From positions 1 through 31,840 of the forward strand of contig CAYGTK010000016.1 of NCBI GenBank assembly GCA_964352775.1: a stretch of DNA of 31,840 nucleotides. The letters run 5' to 3'. A model generated the notes under the pieces. It searched no databases. It was not told where the DNA came from and was given only the letters and a program-made list of their open reading frames with translations. The position numbers were made by a program, and so were the translations under genes. Of this stretch, positions 22,444 through 30,800 are shown in pieces; positions within the stretch are counted from its first letter, which is position 1; each line of letters opens with the position of its first letter. Origin of the DNA: CAYGTK01 sp964352775 (GTDB lineage: Bacteria; Bacteroidota; Bacteroidia; Chitinophagales; CAIOSU01).

Positions 22444-23232
22444 ATGCTTCGCTACTCGCTATATGCCTCACTATTTTTTTTGTTAACCTTCATTTCTGCT
22501 TGTAAGGAAGATGAGCAACCTATGGAGCCGCTACCGTCAGAGCTTGAACGCTTTTACAGTGTGGTGAATGAAATAGTAGTAGAAGTGGCTTATGAACCAG
22601 CAGCCCCACCATCGTTTGCAGATGTTACTCTGGGTAATCCGTGGGTGATAACTAAGGGTAACATTGAAGCCTTATTCGCTAATAGCTCAAAGCCCGTTAC
22701 AGTTAACATCCCTAATAGCTTGAGCGATGCAACTCCCATTCCTGATCAGAATGATAACAGCTATACGATAGATGAAATATTAAACTTAGCTGATCAGTTT
22801 CGTACTATTGAGAATACGGATACTACAGGAACGATATTCGTACTCTTTTTAGACGGATTTTTAGAACAAGAAGGTGAAATACGTGATAATGTAATTGGTG
22901 TTAACATAGTACCTACTACGGTTACGGCGGTGTTTAAACCCGTTATTAATAATACCAGTCTATTGGGCCGTGTACGTACATTTACAGAGCAGAGTACTAT
23001 TGTACATGAGTTGGGCCATGCGCTTGGGTTGGTTAACAATGGAGTACCAATAACATCACCGCATCACGATACCAATAATGGAGCACATTGCTTGAACACC
23101 GACTGTGTGATGTTCTTTCAAAACGAGGGAGCGGGTAATTTATCAGCATTCGTTCAGCAGTTCATCGCTTCGGGCGACGTGGTGCTTTTTGGTGATGAGT
23201 GCTTGTTGGATACCAATGAGTATATGCCGTAG
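22444..23232 (+). CDS. Metzincin-like zinc metalloprotease lipoprotein
   Basis: 262 aa. The lipoprotein signal is MLRYSLYASLFFLLTFISAC with lipidation at C20. The zinc motif is H188-ELGH-ALG-L (HExxHxxG). The usual third ligand position (ten residues after the first His) is Asn198, but HHD follows at 207-209 after GVPITSP, and a Met-turn-like CVMFF lies at 221-225 with two cysteines (C216, C221) around it. This spacing resembles a Bacteroidota group of membrane metalloproteases, where a later His completes the site. It is probably a surface or periplasmic endopeptidase; substrates unknown. Convergent with nothing; dprA follows 82 bp later. Confidence 0.8.
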   Translation: MLRYSLYASLFFLLTFISACKEDEQPMEPLPSELERFYSVVNEIVVEVAYEPAAPPSFADVTLGNPWVITKGNIEALFANSSKPVTVNIPNSLSDATPIPDQNDNSYTIDEILNLADQFRTIENTDTTGTIFVLFLDGFLEQEGEIRDNVIGVNIVPTTVTAVFKPVINNTSLLGRVRTFTEQSTIVHELGHALGLVNNGVPITSPHHDTNNGAHCLNTDCVMFFQNEGAGNLSAFVQQFIASGDVVLFGDECLLDTNEYMP

Positions 23233-23314
23233 ACTATCATTTTCTTTTCTTATTTCAATTTTCTATCCTACTTGTCCGAATACTCTTTTAGTTTAGGCGG
23301 AAATTCTGCCTACT

Positions 23315-24418
23315 ATGGATAAGCAACTACTCCAGTATCAAATAGCGATAACTCAACTGCCGGGCATAGGCGATGTGCTGGCCAAAAACTTGATAAGCTA
23401 TTGTGGTGGGGTAGAGGCGGTATTTAAAACTCCAGTAAAGCAACTGGAAAAAATACCGCAGATAGGTAAGATAAAAGCTCATGCAATACATGGTGCAGAA
23501 GTAATGAAGCGTGCTGAAGAAGAAATAAAATTTATTGAGGCAAATAATATCAAGACTTACTTTTTTACCGAGAAGACCTACCCTCACCGGCTAAAGCATT
23601 GTTATGATAGTCCCGTATTATTATTCCAAAAAGGAAATGGAGATCTTAACCCGCAGCGGACTATAAGTATAGTAGGTACTCGCCGGGCTACTGCTTATGG
23701 AAAGCAATTTTGTGAAGACTTGGTAGCAGCTCTTGCTCCGCTTAACATTACTATAATAAGTGGCTTGGCCTATGGTATAGATATATGTGCACATCGTGCA
23801 GCGTTGAAAAATGGCTTGCCCACTTTTGCTGCTTTAGGTCATGGCCTACATACGTTATACCCCGCTCAACATAAAAACACAGCAGACGAACTACAAGAGT
23901 ATGGTGGCTTGCTGAGTGATTTCCTATCTAATTCCCGATTCGAGAAAGAGAACTTCCCTAAGCGGAATAGGTTGATAGCTGGGTTGACCGATGCTACCGT
24001 AGTAATTGAAACCAAACGAAAAGGCGGCTCGCGCATTACTGCCGAAATAGCCAATAGTTATGATAGAGATGTATTTGCGGTACCAGGAAATGCAGGTTCC
24101 CAATATTCGGTGGGTTGCAATGAATTGATAAAGACCCATAAGGCTGCCTTGATGGATAGCCCCGATGACCTGATAAAAGCCATGAACTGGGATATAGATA
24201 GTAAGCGAAAAACCGCTCCACAGAAACAACTCTTTGCCGAACTAAGTAGCGGAGAACAAAAGTTAGTAGACGTAATTCGCGATGCTGGCAACATAAGAAT
24301 AGACGAACTGGCATCGCGCTCGCAACTGCCGGGAAGTGCCGTAGCAACTAACCTTTTGAATTTGGAATTGAAGGGCTTGGTCCGTACCTTACCTGGTAAA
24401 CAATACGAGCTGACTTAA
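23315..24418 (+). CDS. dprA: DNA-processing protein DprA
   Basis: A cytoplasmic 367-aa protein that binds incoming single-stranded DNA and loads RecA during transformation. The N-terminal helix-hairpin-helix region (about 10-60, LPGIGDVLAKNLISYCGG, IPQIGKIKA) is followed by the Rossmann domain with SIVGTRRATAYGK (118-130), SGLAYGID (about 149-156), GHGLHTLYP and FPKRNRLIAGL, and a C-terminal winged helix (about 300-367, RIDELASRSQLPGSAV). Complete, with the length normal for Bacteroidota. It is widely present even in species with no known competence. The alkaline phosphatase gene starts 5 nt after its stop. Confidence 0.97.
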   Translation: MDKQLLQYQIAITQLPGIGDVLAKNLISYCGGVEAVFKTPVKQLEKIPQIGKIKAHAIHGAEVMKRAEEEIKFIEANNIKTYFFTEKTYPHRLKHCYDSPVLLFQKGNGDLNPQRTISIVGTRRATAYGKQFCEDLVAALAPLNITIISGLAYGIDICAHRAALKNGLPTFAALGHGLHTLYPAQHKNTADELQEYGGLLSDFLSNSRFEKENFPKRNRLIAGLTDATVVIETKRKGGSRITAEIANSYDRDVFAVPGNAGSQYSVGCNELIKTHKAALMDSPDDLIKAMNWDIDSKRKTAPQKQLFAELSSGEQKLVDVIRDAGNIRIDELASRSQLPGSAVATNLLNLELKGLVRTLPGKQYELT

Positions 24419-24423
24419 GCGAC

Positions 24424-25530
24424 ATGAAACACCTGCTGTACCTACTAGTAGCCCTCGTGATGTTCTCTTGTGGTAACAAGAGTTCGAAGGTGGTTTATGA
24501 GCAAGATGTACTTCCCCAAAAGGAAGAGAAACCCAAACCAAAGAACATCATACTATTAATAGGTGATGGTATGGGCGTTAGTCAGATAACGGCGGGTATG
24601 ATAGCCAATGGTAATCGACTGAACTTAGAGCGTATGCCTGTAGTTGGTTTCCATAAAAGCCAGGCGAGCGATAAATTAATAACCGATTCTGCAGCAGGAG
24701 CTACAGCTTTTAGTTGTGGAGAGAAGACCTATAATGGTGCATTGGCCATTAAACCCGACTCCACGGTTCTAGAAACTATAATGGAAACTGCTCACAAGGC
24801 AGGATTAGCTACAGGATTAATAGCTACAGCAAGCATTACTCATGCTACGCCAGCAGCCTTCTATGCCCACCAAACCAAGCGTAAGCGGATGGAAGCTAAT
24901 GCATTGGACTTAGTAAAAGGCGATGCCGTAGATATGTTTGTAGGTGGTGGTGGAAACTACTTCTTAAATAGAAGTGATAGCTTAAACTTGGCCGATAGCC
25001 TACCCAACCATTACAGAGCCACCGATTTGGAAGCCTTTAAAATGAATACCCAACCAAGGGCCTACTACTTTCCTTATGAAAAAGAGCCACCTGCATTGTA
25101 TGAAGGTAGAAACGATTACTTCAAACAGCTTACTCCGGTTATGGCCCAAAAACTAGCCGTAAACGAGAAAGGCTTTTTCATGATGGCAGAAGGAAGCCAA
25201 ATTGATTGGGGCGGACATGCTAATAATGCAGATTATATAATAGGAGAGATGCTAGAATTTGATGCTACCCTTGGTGCAGTATTGGATTTTGCAGAGCAAG
25301 ACGGCAACACCTTAGTAATTGTAACCGCTGACCATGAAACAGGTGGCTTTGCCATTAATGGGGGTAAGCTGGATGGTACCGATATGGAATATGGATTTAC
25401 CACTCCCCACCATACCCCTGACTTGATACCTGTATTTGCGTACGGACCAGGTTCCGACGTCTTTGGTGGAATTTACGATAACACCAGCATCTACTTTAAA
25501 ATGATGGATGCTTTAGGATTACACCAATAA
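24424..25530 (+). CDS. phoA: Alkaline phosphatase, lipoprotein
   Basis: 368 aa, PhoA superfamily. Signal MKHLLYLLVALVMFSC gives a lipid anchor on C16, so it sits in the outer membrane or periplasm, unlike the soluble E. coli enzyme. Catalytic elements: metal ligand D48 in LLIGDGMG, nucleophile S89 in ITDSAAGATA, HATPAAFYAH, the metal-binding stretch MMAEGSQIDWGGHANN, TADHETGG and the final His in PHHTPDLIP. The enzyme releases inorganic phosphate from organic esters. The gap to dprA is 5 nt, so they are co-transcribed. I see no Pho-box-like sequence in front of it. Confidence 0.92.
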   Translation: MKHLLYLLVALVMFSCGNKSSKVVYEQDVLPQKEEKPKPKNIILLIGDGMGVSQITAGMIANGNRLNLERMPVVGFHKSQASDKLITDSAAGATAFSCGEKTYNGALAIKPDSTVLETIMETAHKAGLATGLIATASITHATPAAFYAHQTKRKRMEANALDLVKGDAVDMFVGGGGNYFLNRSDSLNLADSLPNHYRATDLEAFKMNTQPRAYYFPYEKEPPALYEGRNDYFKQLTPVMAQKLAVNEKGFFMMAEGSQIDWGGHANNADYIIGEMLEFDATLGAVLDFAEQDGNTLVIVTADHETGGFAINGGKLDGTDMEYGFTTPHHTPDLIPVFAYGPGSDVFGGIYDNTSIYFKMMDALGLHQ

Positions 25531-25657
25531 TGCACGTGTAGCCAACATAGTCTTCATACTAATACGATATTTCAGAACCCTTTATAGTTGCGGTTTTGAG
25601 GTTTGTGTGTCAATATTACACTTAGTAGTTTCTTCACATTCTACACCTCTTATTGGC

Positions 25658-25687
25658 TTGGCTTAGGGGGGAATTTCGTTAACTTTG
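25658..25687 (+). promoter_or_regulatory. Consensus Bacteroidota promoter of pckA
   Basis: TTG at 25658-25660, a 19-nt spacer, TAACTTTG at 25680-25687: an exact fit to the phylum consensus. A start near 25693 would give a leader of about 20 nt before the ATG at 25713. Confidence 0.8.
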
Positions 25688-25712
25688 TACCCCTATTTAA
25701 CTAGTTAATGTT

Positions 25713-27326
25713 ATGGAAAACCTAGGAACAATAATCCCGTCAGTAGACTTGACCAAAGTGGGCTTGAACGGCACATCGAAAATACACTGGAACTTATCAC
25801 CTGAAAAGCTTGCTGAAATTGCAGTTCAGAAGGGTATGGCAGAATTTGCTGATAGTGGTGCAATATCACTAGATACTGGTGAGTTTACTGGTCGTTCGCC
25901 TAAAGATCGCTTCATTGTTAAAGATGAGATAACTGCTGATCCTATTTGGTGGGGAGATATTAATATTCCTTTCTCAGCTGATAAATTCGATGCCTTGTAC
26001 GACAAGGTGATGGACTATTTGAACGATAAAGAGATATATGCACGTGATGCATATGCATGTGCCGATCCTGAATATAGAATGGATATCCGTTTCATTACGG
26101 AATACCCTTGGAGTAACATGTTTGTTTATAACATGTTCCTTCGCCCAACGGAAGAGGAGCTAAAGTCTTTTGACCCAGAGTGGCATGTAGTATGTGCTCC
26201 AGGTTTTATGGCAGACCCTGCTGTAGACGGTACCCGTCAAAGCAACTTCGCTATATTGAACTTCACCAAAAAGATAGCTCTAGTAGGTGGAACTGGATAT
26301 ACTGGTGAGATAAAGAAAGGTATTTTCTCTTCATTGAATTTCATTTTACCCTACCAGAAGAATGTACTAAGCATGCACTGTTCAGCCAATATTGGTGCGG
26401 ATGGTGATACTGCATTGTTCTTCGGATTATCCGGTACAGGTAAAACAACTTTATCTGCTGACCCAACTCGTAAGCTAATTGGTGACGATGAGCATGGTTG
26501 GAGCGATAAAACCGTTTTCAATTTTGAGGGTGGTTGCTATGCTAAATGTATTGACCTAACGGCCGAAAAAGAGCCAGACATATATAAGGCTATCAAGCCG
26601 GGAGCTATATTAGAGAACATCCGTTTTAAGGATGGAACTAAAGAAGTGGATTTTGAAAACTGTGACGTTACGCAGAATACACGTGTTAGCTACCCTATCT
26701 ATCACATCGACAATATTGCAGAGCCTTCTATAGGTACTGCACCTAAAAATATCTTCTTCTTAACGGCGGATGCATTCGGCGTTTTGCCTCCAATATCTAA
26801 GTTAACCCCAGAGCAAGCTTCTTACCACTTCATTTCAGGCTATACCGCAAAGGTAGCTGGGACAGAAGCTGGTATTACTGAGCCTGTTACAGCGTTTTCT
26901 GCCTGTTTTGGAGCACCATTTATGCCGCTTCACCCTACTTACTATGGCGATATGCTAAGTAAGAAGATGCAAGATGCAGGAGCTAACGTATGGTTAGTGA
27001 ACACTGGCTGGACAGGTGGACCTTATGGCGTTGGTAGCCGTATGAGCTTGAAATATACCCGTGCTATGATAACTGCGGCCTTAAATGGCGAGCTAGCGAA
27101 TGTAGAATTTGAAACGCATCCAGTATTTGGTTTAGAAATGCCAAAGACTTGTCCTAATGTACCAGATGAGGTGTTGAACCCACGTAATACATGGGCAGAT
27201 AAAGCATCGTACGATAAAAAGGCTGACATCCTAGCGAACCAATTCGTGAAGAACTTCAGCCAGTTCGAAGATCAGGCAAGTGATGCACTGTTAGCAGCAG
27301 CACCTAAGGCTTCTGTAAAGAGCTAG
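25713..27326 (+). CDS. pckA: Phosphoenolpyruvate carboxykinase (ATP)
   Basis: Catalyses oxaloacetate + ATP to phosphoenolpyruvate + CO2 + ADP, the entry step of gluconeogenesis; in some Bacteroidota it also runs in reverse. Length 537 is typical. The P-loop is FGLSGTGKTTLS (K244, T245), with the metal/substrate residues around GDDEHGWSD, the early block GRSPKDRFIV, and TGYTGEIKKGIFS with its lysines. The GTP-form signature is absent. Own promoter upstream; two hairpins follow the stop. Confidence 0.98.
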   Translation: MENLGTIIPSVDLTKVGLNGTSKIHWNLSPEKLAEIAVQKGMAEFADSGAISLDTGEFTGRSPKDRFIVKDEITADPIWWGDINIPFSADKFDALYDKVMDYLNDKEIYARDAYACADPEYRMDIRFITEYPWSNMFVYNMFLRPTEEELKSFDPEWHVVCAPGFMADPAVDGTRQSNFAILNFTKKIALVGGTGYTGEIKKGIFSSLNFILPYQKNVLSMHCSANIGADGDTALFFGLSGTGKTTLSADPTRKLIGDDEHGWSDKTVFNFEGGCYAKCIDLTAEKEPDIYKAIKPGAILENIRFKDGTKEVDFENCDVTQNTRVSYPIYHIDNIAEPSIGTAPKNIFFLTADAFGVLPPISKLTPEQASYHFISGYTAKVAGTEAGITEPVTAFSACFGAPFMPLHPTYYGDMLSKKMQDAGANVWLVNTGWTGGPYGVGSRMSLKYTRAMITAALNGELANVEFETHPVFGLEMPKTCPNVPDEVLNPRNTWADKASYDKKADILANQFVKNFSQFEDQASDALLAAAPKASVKS

Positions 27327-27351
27327 ACGCAACCAAGATTCATTATCTAAT

Positions 27352-27371
27352 GCTATGGTAAACTCCATAGC
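27352..27371 (+). terminator. Hairpin after pckA, likely terminator
   Basis: A perfect 7-bp stem GCTATGG-TAAACT-CCATAGC, 26 nt after the pckA stop, followed loosely by TATTTTGAT rather than a full T-tract. It is probably a terminator or an mRNA 3'-end stabiliser. Confidence 0.5.
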
Positions 27372-27847
27372 CGTACTAAGTATTTTGATAATTAGAGATG
27401 CCTCGTATTGGTATGTATCACTTTGATAGCAAGCAATGCTTTTTACTTATTGGTAAAAAGCGCTTCAAAATAAGACTAAAACGTATTTCTCAAATAGCTG
27501 AACTACTGTGCTGAGTATTGGTGTCCACTATCAATAATATGTGAATGCTATAGGGCTGTTCTTCAAGGTCTTACGTTTGGTTTCTACTTTTTTTTCAATT
27601 ATACCTACAATAACGTAACCCTACACCACCCTAATGCCGTATAAGGTGAGAGGCAATGTAGGGGCGAGTTACGTCTTGAGACCTAGGAGAAACACTCATA
27701 AAGCGTTGATTCTAAGTTAAAATACGTACGGAAAATAATTGACTACGAGCATTCGATAATATACATTGCCTATTCGTACATACAGTATTTATGCGTTATA
27801 TTCGCCAAAAATCTATTGTAAGTACGTATTTTTACGTAGGTATAATC
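27372..27847. other. Gene-free stretch before the large secreted protein
   Basis: About 480 bp with no supported gene apart from the hairpin at 27438-27461. TATATTCG at 27797-27804 is a weak -7-like match about 45 nt before the start of the next gene, with no -33 TTG at the right spacing. Confidence 0.5.
27438..27461. terminator. Second hairpin in the pckA downstream region
   Basis: A perfect 9-bp stem GCTTTTTAC-TTATTG-GTAAAAAGC. No T-tract follows on the plus strand, so its role as a terminator is uncertain. Confidence 0.4.
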
Positions 27848-30800
27848 ATGACAACAAACCAAAAGCACATGCGCAGCTTCAAAACACTAGTTGTTTCGAC
27901 GGTTCTTCTATTTTCCCTATTCACCAATTCAGTTTTTGCCCAGCAAGCCTTTACCAATGTGGCAGGCAGCAAGGGTATTGCATTGGGAGGAGATAAAGAT
28001 GGAGGGTTCACCTTTTCTGACCTTAACAATGATGGTAACCTTGACCTTATAGTGAATACTGACGAAAGTGGCGGAAGCTACCGTACGCAGATGTACTTCA
28101 ACCAAGGGCCACCTAATTACGGTTTTACCAATGTAACCGACAGCCATGCAGATGGGCTGGATAATTCTGTTTCTACTGGATGCTCCGAAATGGAGCGTTG
28201 TGCAGTTGCGGGAGACCTTAATCATGATGGGTATCCTGACTTTGTACGTAACAGTAGTTGCCGTGTAGAGGTTTGGTTGAACAATGGACCTGGTGGAAGC
28301 CCTGCATTCAGTTTTGGTGGCGCAAACCAAGAAGCTGATTTTGCACTTTGGACATCAAGTACTGGTGATCGTAACCCATCAAATGGAATACCTAACGGGA
28401 TGAATACCGAGGGTATTGGCTTTTTTGATTATGATAATGATGGTGACCTTGATGTATTTATCGAGAACCACAATTATGGTATTGATATTTACCAAAACCA
28501 GATCATCCCTAGCGGATCATTCGCTTTAACACACGTTACTCCAGGAAGTACAGGTAGCACTTTAGGATTACCACAGCGCGCAACTGATGGTGATTACGGA
28601 TCTGTAACAGACATTAACGATGATGGTTACATTGATGCTATTGCTAGAAAACGAAGTGAGAATGACTTCTTTTTAAATGATGGTGACGGAACCTTTACCC
28701 CAGTAACTTCTGGGGCAACTGCATTTGACGAAGAAGCTTGTAATAGCAATAAAGGTGCAGTTTCGTTGTACGACTTCGATAACGATGGTGACTACGACCT
28801 TTTCTGGACCGATAATAGCGAGAACCAAATATGGCTACAAAGTGGAGTTGGTACGGGTGTGTTTGTTGAAACACATGAGCCTGCTACTTCTTCTGGAACT
28901 ACTTTACCTACACCGGGTAACTGTTCAGGTTATACCACAGGTATTGATGGTGTAGCTAGTGGTGACATAGATAATGATGGTGATATTGATATCTTTTTAG
29001 GTAATGGTAGTGGAACGAGTTTCTTGTTCATTAACAATACTACACCTGGTGGTCCACTAACCTTTGCTAAGCAGAACATGGGTATAAATGCCAATGGTAA
29101 TGTAGAGGGTTCAGTATTTGTAGATTACGATAACGATGGTGACCTTGACCTTTACTTGAACTTAGATAACAAGAGTAACCAGCTTTGGGAGAACAACTTG
29201 AACGCTCAGACAAATGGCGAGCATCACTTATTTGTAGAGGTTATTGAGAACATTCAAGGTACAATTGCTGATCGCCATGCGATAGGAGCGAACGTAATTT
29301 TGAAAGACTGTGATGGTACAGTATTATCAGGTGTTCGCGAAGTCAACGGTGGTAATGGTCACGGAACGCAAGATCCTAGCCTAGTACACTTTGGTTTGCC
29401 ATTAGGTGATGACTACGATTATGTAGTAGAAGTTCACTACCCTTACTTAAATGGAAGTCGTAAGATCGTTCAAGCATTTGTTAATCCATCAGAATTAACA
29501 GGAGATCAACACTTATTCCGTGTTACTCCTCAGAGTAACCTTACTGTATTAGAGCCAACTATTGAAACCAACACAAGTAGCAATAAACTATGCGCTGGTG
29601 TAGGTTCTTTAGTGCTTTCAACTAATAATGGTGATTCTTATGTATGGTCTACTGGCGAAACTACGCCAACCATTTCCGTAAGCAATACAGGTACATATGC
29701 TGTTACAGTAACTTATAATTCAGGTTGTTCAGCTGCTTCAGCACCTTTTCAGGTTATAAGTGGAACACCGCCTAGTTTAAGTATTGTTGGAACCAATGTT
29801 ACTTGTGCTAATGATACTATTGAAGTATGTGATGTAACCAATGCTACTAGCCGTCACGGTTTGTGGTTAGAGTCGTATGGTGATGGAACAGACCCATCTC
29901 GCTACAATAACATGACCAATGGTAAGCTTTACAAGTTCCCTAATGGATCTTTGAAATTGGTAGGTACTTTCGAGAACGAAAATGATGCTAATAGAAAATG
30001 GACCCTAACTTCTTGGTTCAACGATGAAAAGACTTGGACGGAATGGCAAGCTGCTGGTGGTGACTGGAAAGGTCTTTCAGGTGCTGCTTATCAAAATTGG
30101 GAATATTGGGATCTTGATAATAACCGCGACAACATTTTAGTAGGTGGTGGTTATTACGCTGGAGATACTTTGCGTTTTCAATTGCGTATTGCTCATCCAG
30201 AGTATCGTTTACAGATAGGTAATGGAGCAAATGACCAAACAAACGACTTCGGTGGATCTACTTGGATAAGCTACTCCGGTGCATTTTCTGGAAGTGGCGA
30301 CATCAACTTCGACCTTTCTTGCCGCGATTCATTACTAACTACAGGTTGTAATGGTACTGCCGATCTTACTGTTTCAGAAGGTGATGCACCGTATTTGTAC
30401 AACTGGAGTACAGGTTCAGTTTCAGAAGATCTTTTCGCACTTTGTGCAGGCACTTATACTGTAACAGTTACGGATAACAGCGGATGTCAATCAACTAAAA
30501 GTGTAACGGTAAACCACCCTACAGCTATCAATATATCAGCCAATGCAAGCAATTCTTCTTGCGACAATGGTTCAGGTTCAATTGATGTATCCATTTCTGG
30601 CGGAAAAGCACCTTACACCTACTTATGGAGTAATGGAGCTACTACTCAAGACCTTAACAACATTGGTTTTGGTAATTATGGACTAACTGTAACAGATGCC
30701 GATAATTGTAAAGAAACCAATGCATGGAGTATAGATACTTTATCGTTGGATATAGTGTGTAGTAGCACCGATATTAGCATTCAAGGTGGTAGCGATGGTG

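Noticed and set aside
23327..24347. Several minus-strand frames opposite dprA
   Set aside because: They are shadows of the dprA coding sequence; dprA has all family motifs.
27766..27996. Plus-strand frame over the start of the giant gene
   Set aside because: It is in another frame from the 1331-residue gene, which has a signal peptide and calcium-loop repeats.
27929..30453. Minus-strand frames opposite the giant gene
   Set aside because: They are short, lack any recognisable motif, and lie against a continuous plus-strand frame with clear domains.
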